A stretch of DNA of 64,000 bases from Clostridium aceticum (GCF_001042715.1 NZ_CP009687.1:186001-250000), one strand, 5' to 3'; counted from the stretch's first letter, positions 45,756 to 56,959 are shown. Translations and numbers: made by a program. The notes: a model not told the origin generated them from the letters alone.

Positions 45756-46285
45756 TAGCAAAAAAATATGCCAAGGCCCTATTTGAAGTTGCTCAAGAAG
45801 ATAATACGCTTCAGCCTATTAGAGAAGAATTAGCTTTTATTCAAGCAGCATTAGAGGAGAATCAAGATTTTAAAAAATTACTACATACTCCCTTAATTAC
45901 GTCTAATGAGAAGAAGGAAATTGTTAAAAACGTTTTCAAAGAAAAAGTAAGCACTGAAATGCTGAACTTTCTTTATATTCTTGTAGATAAGGGAAGAGCT
46001 AATCATTTCGAAGAGATTGTAAAAGAATTTAACATGATGGCGGACGCTTCTAAAAATATGGTGGAGGCTGTTGCAGTAACAGCAATACCCCTTAATAAGG
46101 AAAGATTGCAAAAATTGCAGGTGCAGCTTTCCATGGCTTCAGGTAAAAATGTTAAATTAAACAATGAAGTAGATGAAAATGTGATTGGTGGTGTCCTCAT
46201 AAAGATGGGGGACAAGGTAATAGATGGAACATTAAAAAGTCGACTTGGACATTTGAAGCAGCAGTTGTCGCAAGTTATATTATAG
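45743..46285 (+). CDS. atpH: ATP synthase subunit delta
   Basis: The 180-aa OSCP/delta subunit joins the peripheral stalk to the alpha3beta3 head. [16 protein letters not shown] at the start and [20 protein letters not shown] near the C-terminus are the family signature. It overlaps the atpF end, so translation is coupled. Confidence 0.95.
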   Translation: MAELIAKKYAKALFEVAQEDNTLQPIREELAFIQAALEENQDFKKLLHTPLITSNEKKEIVKNVFKEKVSTEMLNFLYILVDKGRANHFEEIVKEFNMMADASKNMVEAVAVTAIPLNKERLQKLQVQLSMASGKNVKLNNEVDENVIGGVLIKMGDKVIDGTLKSRLGHLKQQLSQVIL

Positions 46286-46304
46286 GAATAGGGGTGATAG
46301 TCAG

Positions 46305-47816
46305 ATGAATCTCAGACCTGAAGAGATAAGCTCGGTAATTAAAGAGCAAATTAAAAGATACGAAAACAAACTTGAGATGAAGGACGTTGGAACTGTTATT
46401 CAGGTTGGTGATGGGATAGCAAGGATTCATGGTCTAGAAAAATGTATGGCTGGAGAACTTTTACAGTTTCCTGGTGAAGTTTACGGAATGACACTTAACC
46501 TAGAGGAAGACAACGTAGGATGCGTTCTTTTAGGTTCAGATGATAATATCAAAGAGGGTGACATGGTAAAGCGTACCGAAAGAATTGTAGAGGTACCTGT
46601 AGGAGATGCCCTTCTAGGTCGTGTTGTAAACGCTTTAGGTCAGCCAATAGATGGAAAAGGTCCTATCAACACCGATAAGTATAGAGACGTTGAGAGAGTA
46701 GCTCCTGGTATTATTGCTAGAAAATCTGTACACGAACCACTACAAACAGGAATCAAGGCGATTGACTCTATGATTCCTATCGGTAGAGGACAAAGGGAGT
46801 TAATTATCGGCGATAGACAGACAGGAAAGACTGCTATTGCTATTGATACGATTATTAATCAAAAAAATACGGATGTAATCTGTATTTATGTAGCTATTGG
46901 TCAGAAAAAATCTACCGTAGCACAAATTCAAAGTACTTTAGAAAAAAATGGTGCGATGGATTATACCATTATCGTATCAGCTACTGCCAGTGAGTTGGCA
47001 CCATTACAATACCTTGCTCCTTATGCTGGATGTGCAATGGGAGAAGAATTTATGGAAAATGGCAAACATGTATTGATTATCTATGATGATTTATCAAAGC
47101 ATGCGGTGGCTTATCGTGCCATGTCTCTGTTATTAAGACGTCCTCCAGGTCGTGAGGCTTATCCTGGAGATGTATTCTACCTTCATAGTAGATTATTGGA
47201 AAGAGCGGCAAAGCTAAGCGATGAAAGAGGCGCTGGTTCATTGACAGCCCTTCCGCTGATTGAAACACAAGCAGGAGACGTTTCTGCTTATATTCCAACC
47301 AACGTTATCTCAATTACAGATGGACAGATCTTCCTAGAGTCAGAATTATTCTACTCTGGTGTTCGTCCTGCGGTAAATGCTGGTATCTCTGTATCAAGGG
47401 TTGGTGGTAACGCACAAATCAAAGCCATGAAGCAGGTTGCAGGAAAGCTTCGTCTTGAATTGGCACAATATAGAGAGTTGGCGGCTTTTGCACAGTTTGG
47501 TTCTGAACTAGATAAAGAAACTCAAGCAAGATTAGCACAAGGGGAAAGGATTGTTGAAGTATTAAAACAACCACAGTACCGCCCAGTGCCAGTAGAAAAC
47601 CAAGTTATGATGATTTATGCTGTAACCAACAAATACCTTGCTGATATCGAGGTAGAACAAGTAGGCGAATTTGAAAAACAATTCCTAGAGTTTGTCAATG
47701 GTCAGTATGCGGAAATCGGTAAAACCATTGTAGAAACTGGTAAGTTAGAGGGTCCTACAGAAGAGAAGCTAAAGGCAGCGCTAGAGGAGTTCAAGAAGAA
47801 GTTTAAGGCCCAATAG
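46305..47816 (+). CDS. atpA: ATP synthase subunit alpha
   Basis: The non-catalytic nucleotide-binding subunit of F1 (503 aa). P-loop [11 protein letters not shown], the [11 protein letters not shown] beta-barrel segment and the signature [14 protein letters not shown] are all present. Start after AGGGGTGA. Confidence 0.97.
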   Translation: MNLRPEEISSVIKEQIKRYENKLEMKDVGTVIQVGDGIARIHGLEKCMAGELLQFPGEVYGMTLNLEEDNVGCVLLGSDDNIKEGDMVKRTERIVEVPVGDALLGRVVNALGQPIDGKGPINTDKYRDVERVAPGIIARKSVHEPLQTGIKAIDSMIPIGRGQRELIIGDRQTGKTAIAIDTIINQKNTDVICIYVAIGQKKSTVAQIQSTLEKNGAMDYTIIVSATASELAPLQYLAPYAGCAMGEEFMENGKHVLIIYDDLSKHAVAYRAMSLLLRRPPGREAYPGDVFYLHSRLLERAAKLSDERGAGSLTALPLIETQAGDVSAYIPTNVISITDGQIFLESELFYSGVRPAVNAGISVSRVGGNAQIKAMKQVAGKLRLELAQYRELAAFAQFGSELDKETQARLAQGERIVEVLKQPQYRPVPVENQVMMIYAVTNKYLADIEVEQVGEFEKQFLEFVNGQYAEIGKTIVETGKLEGPTEEKLKAALEEFKKKFKAQ

Positions 47817-47831
47817 TCGGGAGGTGATACA

Positions 47832-48710
47832 TTGGCTGGACTAGGAATGCGGGATATAAAAAGACGTATTAAGAGTGTTAATAGTACAAAGCAAATTACA
47901 AAGGCAATGGAGTTAGTTTCTTCAGCAAAGTTAAGAAAAGCTAGAGAAAGCTTGGAAAAAACCAAACCCTATTTTAACACCATAGGAAGAACGGTTGAAG
48001 AAATAATCTCCTCCACCAGAGGAATAAGACACGACTTTCTAAAACAAAGAGAAGTGAAAAAGACAGCTTATATTGTCATAACGGCTGATAGGGGTCTGTG
48101 TGGTGGATACAATACCAATGTAATGAAGGCTACTGTAAATCATATGGAGACAAAAGAAAATAAATCAGTGATTGTCATCGGACAGAAGGGTAGAGACTTC
48201 TTTAGAAAAAGAGGATATGACTTGGATGGAGAGTTCACCCATATTTCAGAAAATCCTACTTTTACAGATGCGCAAAGTATAGGCAACCTAGCAACTGAGT
48301 TATACAAACAAGAATTAGTAGATGAAGTTTATTTAGTATATACGGAATTTTTAAGTACCATTAACCAAAAACCAAAGGTTGCAAAGTTATTGCCTATAGA
48401 ATTATCAGCGGAAGAGATACAGGCGAAGGATGCCAAGCCTAAAGAGGATGAGGAGTTTATGGCCTATGAACCATCTCCAGAGGCGGTACTAAGCTACTTA
48501 ATTCCTAAATATATCGAAAGTATGATCTATGGCGCCTTAGTAGAGTCTGCTACCAGTGAGCAGGGAGCTAGAAGGGTTGCTATGGAAAGTGCTACTGACA
48601 ATGCTACAGAGATGATTGGAGATTTACAGTTACAATACAATCGTGCAAGACAGGCCTCCATCACACAAGAAATTTCAGAGATTGTTGGGGGAGCAGAAGC
48701 AATAAAATAA
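47832..48710 (+). CDS. atpG: ATP synthase subunit gamma
   Basis: The central rotor shaft (292 aa). The N-terminal helix contains RIKSVNSTKQITKAMELVS and the C-terminal helix MESATDNATEMIGDLQLQYNR, in parts. It starts at TTG after GGGAGGTG, 15 bp behind atpA. Confidence 0.96.
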   Translation: MAGLGMRDIKRRIKSVNSTKQITKAMELVSSAKLRKARESLEKTKPYFNTIGRTVEEIISSTRGIRHDFLKQREVKKTAYIVITADRGLCGGYNTNVMKATVNHMETKENKSVIVIGQKGRDFFRKRGYDLDGEFTHISENPTFTDAQSIGNLATELYKQELVDEVYLVYTEFLSTINQKPKVAKLLPIELSAEEIQAKDAKPKEDEEFMAYEPSPEAVLSYLIPKYIESMIYGALVESATSEQGARRVAMESATDNATEMIGDLQLQYNRARQASITQEISEIVGGAEAIK

Positions 48711-48760
48711 AAGAAAAATACGGGATTTTACAAGAGAATATAGTTTTTAATTTCTTATGA

Positions 48761-50173
<1,413 letters not shown>

Positions 50174-50190
50174 GGGAAGTAGGTGATAAA

Positions 50191-50604
50191 ATGGCTTCCA
50201 AGTTTCATCTAGATATTGTAACCCCCGATAGAATATTCTACGACGATGAAGTAGAAATGGCAGTGGTAAGAACCTCTGAAGGGGACCTCGGAATTATGAA
50301 TGATCATATTTCTACGGTGGCGCCTATAAAAATCGGGAAGATGAAAATAAAGACAGACGGCAATGTCAAAGAGGCTGCTATTGCTGGTGGATTTGTAAAG
50401 ATCGAACAAGGAAAAACGACGATCATTGTTGATTCAGCAGAATGGCCAGAAGAAATTGACATAAAAAGAGCAGAAGAAGCAAAGCAAAGAGCTGAAAAAC
50501 GATTGGGTGGCAATCGTGAAAATATCGACCTTATAAGAGCAGAGATTGCTTTAAGAAAGGCCATCAATAGACTAGAAATAGTACAAAGTTCTAAACATAG
50601 ATAA
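50191..50604 (+). CDS. atpC: ATP synthase subunit epsilon
   Basis: The 137-aa rotor subunit has an N-terminal beta sandwich (TPDRIFYDDEVEM; GDLGIMNDHIS) and a C-terminal helical hairpin (KRAEEAKQRAEKRL; EIALRKAINRLEI). Last gene of the operon; a strong terminator follows. Confidence 0.95.
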   Translation: MASKFHLDIVTPDRIFYDDEVEMAVVRTSEGDLGIMNDHISTVAPIKIGKMKIKTDGNVKEAAIAGGFVKIEQGKTTIIVDSAEWPEEIDIKRAEEAKQRAEKRLGGNRENIDLIRAEIALRKAINRLEIVQSSKHR

Positions 50605-50637
50605 AAACAAAGCAGGGTAAATCCTGCTTTGTTTTTT
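50605..50637 (+). terminator. Bidirectional terminator after the atp operon
   Basis: AAACAAAGCAGG pairs perfectly with CCTGCTTTGTTT around 6 nt, then T-run. It also ends the convergent minus-strand gene. Confidence 0.92.
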
Positions 50638-51053
50638 TAATGGACAATAATATCAAAAGGTGATTCTTCTTCCACTTCTTCTTCAATAGCAATATACATT
50701 TTGATGGGAAGACTAACAATCATTTGATAGGGCTCTCGAATCCAACCCATATCTGCATGAATAGACAAGGGAGAAATTTCATCTGGTAGCCTGTGAAGTC
50801 TCACATACCCATCCTTTGTTTCTAACCTGCCAGTATATTCTACATCGTTTATGGTAAAAGGAAACTCGATAAATTCAGACTCTTCATGCTCTTCTAATGG
50901 AAAACGATGGATTACTTCCCCATCTAGATATACAACAATCGTTTTACCATTTTCTCCAGAAGTTAAAAGTCTTGGTATGGCAAAAATAGATGCAATACTT
51001 AATATAAAAACCATAATGATCAATACAAGATCTGCTTTTGTCATGATTTTCAT
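50637..51053 (-). CDS. NusG-domain-II-containing membrane-anchored protein
   Basis: The 138-aa protein has one N-terminal membrane helix (ADLVLIIMVFILSIASIF) and an extracytoplasmic NusG_II domain ending GWIREPYQMIVSLPIKMYIAI. In relatives the last part usually carries Cys residues (CxxxxGWI..PGQxIVCLP); here they are replaced (His/Ser), so the cysteine pair is missing. The start follows GGAGG; an ATG 42 nt upstream lies before that site. Function unknown. Confidence 0.75.
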   Translation of the reverse strand: MKIMTKADLVLIIMVFILSIASIFAIPRLLTSGENGKTIVVYLDGEVIHRFPLEEHEESEFIEFPFTINDVEYTGRLETKDGYVRLHRLPDEISPLSIHADMGWIREPYQMIVSLPIKMYIAIEEEVEEESPFDIIVH

Positions 51054-51206
51054 GGTAAACAAACCTCCATTCAACCAGAGTCTACATAATTTCATAAATT
51101 TTATTATATACTATTTTATGCGACTTTACAAATCCAATTAAAGCAAGGCGTATAATCAATCGTAAATCATGGAAAATTAAAAGTAATAACAGTAAAAGAA
51201 GCAGAA

Positions 51207-51231
51207 CCACAGGAACCGTCCCCGTGGCGTA
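51207..51231. repeat. GGGGACGGTTC-type repeat, copy B (half)
   Basis: CCACAGGAACCGTCCCCGTGG followed by CGTA. It is the inverse-half of the unit seen whole at 55445. Confidence 0.6.
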
Positions 51232-51250
51232 TCCAGACTGCGTTAGAATT

Positions 51251-51320
51251 GTCACCCTGAGCGTAGCGAATGGGTCTTAAATGTCTAAGATATAAGATTC
51301 TTCACTACGTTCAGAATGAC
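51251..51320. repeat. Core-only CATCCTGAG-type repeat
   Basis: GTCACCCTGAGCGTAGCGAA...TTCACTACGTTCAGAATGAC, an imperfect hairpin like the MITE interior but without the GTTAACTTAA termini. Confidence 0.6.
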
Positions 51321-51399
51321 AAAAAACCGAATAAGGTGAATTTTGAGCGGAGCCATGGCGTAGCGGTGTACAAATAAATAAAAACAGGTGGTGAAAAGC

Positions 51400-51951
51400 A
51401 TGTCAGAAAAAACCGACTTAGAAAGAACTATAGAGTATGCCTTAAACGGTGTGCCAGAAATCAAGGCAAAGGAAAAAAGAAAATGGCTAGGAGAATTTAG
51501 AGAAAGAGTTGTTTTAGGCTTAACCATAGAGGAAGCAAAAAAGATAGAAGCTATCAATGTAGTAAAAGAAGGGTTGAAGGATTCTGCGGCAGAAATGCTG
51601 ATTGTCAACAACAATATCCCTATGGAAACCGCTGGTAAGTACATGAAGTTAGCCAAGGAAATGAATAAAGAATACAAGTCTGTGGCTACAGAAGCCCAAG
51701 AGGCGATGGGGGTAGTATTGGCAAGTCGTAGTGCTGTAGATCGAGAAGATGTTACACCAGTAATCAAAGAACTACCAGAAAAATTTCATCATGTTAAACA
51801 TAAAGAATTATGCAGCAAATGTTATGAAGAGTTACAGCACTTGTCTCCAGAGGCAGCGAAGGAGTTTAAAAAGCTCTCTTTTGTGGATAAAGTAATCGGC
51901 TTATATTGTGGTGCCTGTGGATGGCAAGAAGATGGCGGACCACTTATGTAA
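51400..51951 (+). CDS. YueI-like DUF1694 protein with a Cys4 C-terminal tail
   Basis: Residues ~1-115 match the YueI/DUF1694 pattern (KRKWLGEFRERVVLGLT; AMGVVLASRSAVDRED), small proteins of unknown role related to L7Ae-like folds. Beyond that is a ~65-residue tail with Cys138-x2-Cys141 and Cys170-x2-Cys173, which looks like a zinc-binding or redox site absent from Bacillus YueI. The start at 51400 follows AGGTGGTG. Confidence 0.75.
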   Translation: MSEKTDLERTIEYALNGVPEIKAKEKRKWLGEFRERVVLGLTIEEAKKIEAINVVKEGLKDSAAEMLIVNNNIPMETAGKYMKLAKEMNKEYKSVATEAQEAMGVVLASRSAVDREDVTPVIKELPEKFHHVKHKELCSKCYEELQHLSPEAAKEFKKLSFVDKVIGLYCGACGWQEDGGPLM

Positions 51952-52143
51952 GAGCGTCAAAGAAAAAATATAAAAAACTGTATATCCCCTTTTTTTTCTG
52001 TCAATAATTAAACTACAAAGGGAAGAGAGTAAGTTAGAGTACAGATGTTTTTCGTCCCCCTTTAACATCATACTTAAACACTTAGGTCTCTTCTCTTTTT
52101 TTATGAAAATTTACGAAAGTTTAATATAGAAAGGAAGGAAACC

Positions 52144-52968
52144 ATGAAAAAATTTTATAAAACCGCAATGATACTTATATTTTTTCTAAGCTTTTTTTAC
52201 ATAGCTTCTGCCTTTACTGGGGTGGAAAAAAATCATGCACCTTCTAATGAAACTATCATAACATTTATTAAGAACAGTGAAGCAGATATACTAGAAGCAA
52301 ATGTCACTACAACGCTAGAAGTGTTAGATACATTTTGGAATGAAGAAGAGGTCATGAAGATCAAGAAGGATTTGAAAGAGGAACTAGGGCTTCAGGAAAA
52401 AACAGAGGAAGTTTTATATGAGGAAAATTTACTATTTATGAATGATCAGTTTGCAGAAAGCGACAGCCTATTTATTCATCAACTGCTAGATGATGATACG
52501 AATCAAGTGATTGGAAGTGCTAAAAATCAAGATGGAGATTTTATTACCTTTAAAATTTATTCCACAAAGGTCTTTGAAGAAAAATCCTCGTATATTATTA
52601 TTGACATCATACAAAATAAAAGGTATAAAGATATAGTGGAGAAAAGTAATCAAAGTCAAGTAATACTACGAAAATATGGAGAAACAGTTGAAACTACCAT
52701 GAATTTTGTGGGAACCTATGATAAAAAGTTGTCGAAAATAGAAGGAAAAAGCAAAATAGATGCCATGATCCATTCCGTAAAGGGTAGAAAAGTCGAAGAA
52801 GTTGTGGAAGAGTCTTATATAAGTACTACCATCTATACACCCCTCATCCCGCAAACAATACAGTATGGCGATAAAGTGGTAAACCTTCATTTAGCAATGC
52901 GATATAACGATCACGAGGGGAAAACTTATTTATATGTTGCTAATCCTTTGATTACCCTGACCTATTAA
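52144..52968 (+). CDS. YwmB-like secreted protein
   Basis: The 274-aa protein has an N-terminal signal sequence (residues ~1-25, AMILIFFLSFFYIASAF) and an alpha/beta exported domain. I assign it to the YwmB (TATA-box-binding-like fold) family mainly because it sits directly before murA and spoIID, where Bacillus has ywmB. Sequence similarity by eye is weak. Function unknown. Confidence 0.6.
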   Translation: MKKFYKTAMILIFFLSFFYIASAFTGVEKNHAPSNETIITFIKNSEADILEANVTTTLEVLDTFWNEEEVMKIKKDLKEELGLQEKTEEVLYEENLLFMNDQFAESDSLFIHQLLDDDTNQVIGSAKNQDGDFITFKIYSTKVFEEKSSYIIIDIIQNKRYKDIVEKSNQSQVILRKYGETVETTMNFVGTYDKKLSKIEGKSKIDAMIHSVKGRKVEEVVEESYISTTIYTPLIPQTIQYGDKVVNLHLAMRYNDHEGKTYLYVANPLITLTY

Positions 52969-53010
52969 CCAAATTGTATTTTGGCAGCTATGGAAAGTGA
53001 GGAGTAAATA

Positions 53011-54276
53011 TTGGCAAAAATAGTCGTTGAAAAAAGTCAACCATTAAAAGGTACGGTCCGAATCAGCGGAGCGAAAAATTCTGTACTGCCTATTTTAGCA
53101 GCATCTCTGTTGGCAACAGAAAAGTGTTTATTAGAAGATGTACCTCCTTTAAGAGATGTAGATGTTATCTGCGAGGTGTTAGCTACTTTAGGAGCCGATA
53201 TAAAAAGATTAAATAGAGAACAAATCGAAATAAGAGCACATAAAATTGATGATTTCGAAGCACCCTACGAGTTGATCAGAAAAATGAGAGCTTCTTTCCT
53301 AGTGATGGGACCACTTTTGGCCCGCATGGGGAAGGCCAGAATCTCTATGCCAGGAGGATGTGCCATAGGCACTAGACCTATCGACTTGCACCTAAAGGGA
53401 TTTAAAGCCTTAGGTGCTACCATTACACTAGGTCACGGCTTTGTGGAAGCAAAGGCAGATAAACTGATAGGAAATAAAATTTATTTAGATTTTCCTAGTG
53501 TAGGAGCAACAGAAAACATCATGATGGCGGCAGTTCTAGCAGAGGGACAAACCATTATTGAAAATGCTGCAGAAGAACCAGAAATAACAGATCTTGCAAA
53601 CTTTTTAAATAAGATGGGAGCCAAGATCAAGGGTGCTGGTACAGATACCATAAAGATCATGGGGGTAGAAAAGCTAACTGGTACTACCCACACTGTGATT
53701 CCTGATAGAATAGAAGCTGGAACCTATATGGTGGCGGCAGCTATGACGGGAGGAAACGTCCTTATTGACAATGCGGAAGCAGATCATTTAAAACCTATCA
53801 TCGCAAAGCTAAGAGAAAGTGACGTAGAGATTTACGAAGAAGGTAATGGTTTAAGGGTCATCGGTCCTAAACGATTAAAACCAGTAGATATTAAGACACT
53901 ACCTTATCCAGGGTTTCCTACAGATATGCAGGCACAGTTTATGGCCTTGTTGAGCGTTGCTGAGGGTACCAGTGTTATCATTGAAACAGTGTTTGAAAAT
54001 CGATTTATGCATGTCAGTGAAATGAAAAGAATGGGTGCTGATATAAAGATAGAAGGCCGCAGTGCTATTATAGAAGGACAAAAAGTTCTGACAGGGGCAC
54101 CAGTGAAGGCCACAGACCTTAGAGCTGGAGCAGCCTTGATCTTGGCGGGCTTAGTATCTGAAGGCAAAACAGAAATTGGCAACATCGAACATATCCAAAG
54201 GGGTTATGTAGATGTGGAAAAGAAATTCAGAGGCCTAGGAGCCAATGTTTATAGAGTAGAAGAGGAAGTAAAGTAG
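53011..54276 (+). CDS. murA: UDP-N-acetylglucosamine 1-carboxyvinyltransferase
   Basis: The first committed enzyme of peptidoglycan synthesis (421 aa). The fosfomycin-target Cys is in [30 protein letters not shown] starts the protein, and [13 protein letters not shown] and [11 protein letters not shown] are conserved. It starts at TTG after GAGGAG. Confidence 0.96.
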   Translation: MAKIVVEKSQPLKGTVRISGAKNSVLPILAASLLATEKCLLEDVPPLRDVDVICEVLATLGADIKRLNREQIEIRAHKIDDFEAPYELIRKMRASFLVMGPLLARMGKARISMPGGCAIGTRPIDLHLKGFKALGATITLGHGFVEAKADKLIGNKIYLDFPSVGATENIMMAAVLAEGQTIIENAAEEPEITDLANFLNKMGAKIKGAGTDTIKIMGVEKLTGTTHTVIPDRIEAGTYMVAAAMTGGNVLIDNAEADHLKPIIAKLRESDVEIYEEGNGLRVIGPKRLKPVDIKTLPYPGFPTDMQAQFMALLSVAEGTSVIIETVFENRFMHVSEMKRMGADIKIEGRSAIIEGQKVLTGAPVKATDLRAGAALILAGLVSEGKTEIGNIEHIQRGYVDVEKKFRGLGANVYRVEEEVK

Positions 54277-54364
54277 TTCTAAAACCTTCATTGATGGCAT
54301 ATACCTTATTTATGATAAAGATCATCCTAAGGATGATAAAATTGACAATAAGGGGATATGCCAA

Positions 54365-55366
54365 ATGAAGGGTATTTTTTTTGCCTGTATACTGTTTTTA
54401 GTCACTACCCTCCTGCTACCGATATTTATTTTAAATAGCTGTGATATGGAGGTACCCTTAAGGAAAAGTACTGTCGTAGAAGAGATACGGGAATCTGATA
54501 TGAAAATTCATGTTTACAATCATGAAACAAAAAAAATTATGGAACTATATTTAGAAGAATATATCACGCAGGTAGTGGCAGCAGAAATGCCCGGTAGTTT
54601 TGAGCTAGAGGCATTAAAGGCACAGGCAGTAGCTGCTAGAACCTACGCCATATGGCGTCAAAACATCTACGGAGAAGAAGGACATCCCTCTCATCCAGGG
54701 GCTAGTGTTTGTACCAGTCATGCCCACTGTCAAGAATGGTTGTCTCTTGAGGAACTAACAAACCGCCACGGTAAAAGGTGGGTAGAGGAATATCTCCCTA
54801 AGATAGAAGAGTCGGTTCTCTCTACCGCAGGCGTAATCATGACCTATAACATGCAACCCATTGAACCGCTGTATCACTCCACCAGCGGAGGAAAAACAGA
54901 AAATTCAGAGGATGTATTTGCCTCAGCGCTGCCTTATTTGAGAAGTGTTTCCAGTCCCTATGAGGAAAGATCTCCTGTACTGGTGGATCAAAAAGAGGTT
55001 TCCATAGAAGCCTTTATCAACAGTATGAGGAGCAAAAACAGAGATATTCAGATCAATAGAAACAACATTGCTTCCGAGATAAGAATACTGGAAAGAAATC
55101 AAGGAGGCAGCATAAAAAACATCCAAATCGGCAACAAAACCTTTACAGGTTCTGAAATACGTCAACTGTTTGAACTAAGATCAGCAGACTTCTCTGTAGA
55201 CGTTAGTAGAAATCATATTACCTTCACCACAAGAGGCTATGGACACGGGGTAGGCATGAGCCAGTGGGGAGCAAATGGTATGGCGGAGGAAGGCAAAACC
55301 TATAAGGAAATCTTAAAACACTATTATCAAGGGGTCACTCTAAGTAAACTTACCAGTTATCAGTAG
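54365..55366 (+). CDS. spoIID: Stage II sporulation protein D
   Basis: A lytic transglycosylase of the engulfment complex (333 aa), anchored by an N-terminal helix. Catalytic Glu in VAAEMPGSFELEALKAQAV (in parts), AARTYAIW, the zinc-associated CTSHAHCQEW, and the C-terminal GYGHGVGMSQWGANGMA. Expected to be made in the mother cell under SigE; I could not identify a clear SigE promoter. Order ywmB-murA-spoIID-spoIIQ is as in Bacillus. Confidence 0.95.
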   Translation: MKGIFFACILFLVTTLLLPIFILNSCDMEVPLRKSTVVEEIRESDMKIHVYNHETKKIMELYLEEYITQVVAAEMPGSFELEALKAQAVAARTYAIWRQNIYGEEGHPSHPGASVCTSHAHCQEWLSLEELTNRHGKRWVEEYLPKIEESVLSTAGVIMTYNMQPIEPLYHSTSGGKTENSEDVFASALPYLRSVSSPYEERSPVLVDQKEVSIEAFINSMRSKNRDIQINRNNIASEIRILERNQGGSIKNIQIGNKTFTGSEIRQLFELRSADFSVDVSRNHITFTTRGYGHGVGMSQWGANGMAEEGKTYKEILKHYYQGVTLSKLTSYQ

Positions 55367-55398
55367 TGGAGTGAAAAGTCCTGTACGCTAAAACTTTA

Positions 55399-55427
55399 AG
55401 ACCCATTCGCTACGCTCAGGGTGACCC
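55399..55427. repeat. Core-only CATCCTGAG-type repeat (half)
   Basis: AGACCCATTCGCTACGCTCAGGGTGACCC, the right half of the hairpin seen at 51251. Confidence 0.55.
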
Positions 55428-55444
55428 TTTCGGTTATCGTGGTG

Positions 55445-55557
55445 AGCGGAGCCATGGGGACGGTTCGAGCGCTTCCGAAGCGCAGCAAAGGACCAAAGGG
55501 AAAGCGATGGAACCGTCCCCGTGGCGTACGTGGCGTAGCACCCGTGGCATAGCAGTA
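55445..55557. repeat. GGGGACGGTTC-type repeat, copy C (most complete)
   Basis: GCGGAGCCATGGGGACGGTTC at the left and GGAACCGTCCCCGTGGCGTA at the right are inverse. Between them is a second short inverted repeat GAGCGCTTCCGAAGCGC. A trailing GTGGCGTAGCACCCGTGGCATAGC is partly tandem. Confidence 0.7.
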
Positions 55558-55572
55558 TAGCACAAAAAAATT

Positions 55573-55643
55573 ACAATTCCACCTCCAACTTTATGTATAA
55601 ATTGTTGCAAACAGGCGATAATTACAGGTGGAGGTGGAATTGT
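55573..55643 (+). promoter_or_regulatory. 15-bp inverted repeat masking the spoIIQ ribosome binding site
   Basis: ACAATTCCACCTCCA (55573-55587) is the exact reverse complement of TGGAGGTGGAATTGT (55629-55643), which ends one base before the ATG and contains the GGAGGTGG binding site. RNA covering both arms would hide the site. A SigF-like pair, GTATA (55595-55599) and GGCGATAATT (55614-55623), lies in the loop with 14-bp spacing. Confidence 0.6.
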
Positions 55644-56489
55644 ATGTCTTTTCAAAATAATAATAATAACGATGGAAAAAAACCAAAAAAATCCCTTGAT
55701 AGGTTTTTAGACAAACAAGGGTTTTACCTTATTTTGTTACTATGCGTTTCAGTGGTCTTAGTAACTGCGGTTTGGGTATCTAGGCAAGAAAATGAATTTC
55801 TTGCAGAGAAGACACCAGAAAATGTAGAAGAAGAGTTAAGTAGGGTAGAAGTAACCTTGGTAGAAGAAGATGCAGAAGCTGATGAAGATATTCAAGAAAC
55901 AGCGATACAGCAAAAACCTAATGAGGAAATAGAGTTAAAAGAAAGTCCTCGAAATATGCCGCAAGAAGAAGCAAGAGCGGAGGAGGCAAAACCACAGGAA
56001 GCAGCACCGCAGGAGGTAAAGCCGCAGGAACCTAAGCCAGAAGAAACAAAACCAGAACCTGCAGCAGCTACTCAAGAGGTGATGATTCAACCAGTAACAG
56101 GAAAAGTAGGTTTAACCTACGCAATGGATCACTTAGTATATCATGAAACGTTGGAGCATTGGAGTACCCATGATGGTATAGATATCCATGCAGAAGAGGG
56201 AGCCCCTGTAAGAGCCGTATTAGACGGGGAGGTCGTAGAAGTTCTCAATGATACGATTATGGGAATTACTATTACATTGCTACACGATGAAGATTTACTT
56301 ACTAGATACAGCAACTTATCCACTGATGCTATGGTAAAGGTAGGGCAAACTGTTGCAAAGGGCCAAGTCATTAGTGGCGTAGGCAGGACAGCTGCTATGA
56401 AAACAGTAGAAGGACCTTTGCTTCATTTCCAAGTATTAGAAGATGGAAGGGCTGTAGACCCTCAAAGCTATTTACCAAAACTCAATTAA
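55644..56489 (+). CDS. spoIIQ: SpoIIQ-like M23 (LytM) domain protein
   Basis: The 281-aa protein has a short cytoplasmic Asn-rich start, one membrane helix (residues ~27-45), a Pro/Glu/Lys linker (~100-140) and a LytM domain (~150-278). Zinc ligands His176, Asp180 (STHDGIDIH) and His261 are kept, but the first His of the HxH motif is Leu259 (PLLHFQ), so hydrolytic activity is doubtful. SpoIIQ links forespore and mother cell by binding SpoIIIAH. The position after spoIID supports this name over a plain peptidase. The start at 55644 follows GGAGGTGG. Confidence 0.88.
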   Translation: MSFQNNNNNDGKKPKKSLDRFLDKQGFYLILLLCVSVVLVTAVWVSRQENEFLAEKTPENVEEELSRVEVTLVEEDAEADEDIQETAIQQKPNEEIELKESPRNMPQEEARAEEAKPQEAAPQEVKPQEPKPEETKPEPAAATQEVMIQPVTGKVGLTYAMDHLVYHETLEHWSTHDGIDIHAEEGAPVRAVLDGEVVEVLNDTIMGITITLLHDEDLLTRYSNLSTDAMVKVGQTVAKGQVISGVGRTAAMKTVEGPLLHFQVLEDGRAVDPQSYLPKLN

Positions 56490-56496
56490 GGATCAT

Positions 56497-56535
56497 AACA
56501 TGGGGAGCAAATCATTTGCTCCCCATGTTATTTTA
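56497..56535 (+). terminator. Terminator after spoIIQ
   Basis: AACATGGGGAGCAAAT (56497-56512) faces its exact inverse (56514-56529), followed by ATTTTAT. Confidence 0.85.
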
Positions 56536-56689
56536 TAAGTCTTCATTTTGTTGTATAGCTTAAAATACACTATCCTCACATAGACAGTAAAAAAGTTTAT
56601 TCTCTTAAATATTGATAAAATAACAATTCTAAACTTTCACCTTCCCTCATATTATAAAATAAGACGCAAAACAGAGGGGGGTCACAAAG

Positions 56690-56959
56690 TTGAAGGACTA
56701 TATAGAAAAACGAGTGATCGAAATTGCTCGTTATATCATCGAAGAAGAATCTACCGTTAGACAAACCGCTCGTGTATTTGGAGTTAGTAAAAGTACTGTC
56801 CATAAAGATGTTACAGAAAGACTTCCGAAGATAAACCCTCTAGTGGCAAATCAAGTAAAAAATATACTTGAAGTAAATAAAGCCGAAAGACATATCAGAG
56901 GCGGTAGGGCCACGAAGATAAAATATAAGGGCGATAGAGTTGCTGAAGCCAAAGGTTAA
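56690..56959 (+). CDS. spoIIID: Sporulation transcription factor SpoIIID
   Basis: The 89-aa DNA-binding protein has a helix-turn-helix STVRQTARVFGVSKSTVHKD and a basic C-terminus, as in Bacillus SpoIIID. It tunes SigE-dependent genes and sigK in the mother cell. It starts at TTG 12 nt after a GAGGGGGG site. Confidence 0.95.
   Translation: MKDYIEKRVIEIARYIIEEESTVRQTARVFGVSKSTVHKDVTERLPKINPLVANQVKNILEVNKAERHIRGGRATKIKYKGDRVAEAKG

Larger units (their letters stand above)
51054..51399. other. 346-bp gap with repeat fragments
   Basis: It contains a CCGTCCCC-type repeat half (51207-51231) and a core-only copy of the CATCCTGAG repeat (51251-51320). Another degenerate GAGCGGAGCCATGGCGTAGC word stands directly before the next gene. 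No gene or clear promoter. Confidence 0.55.
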
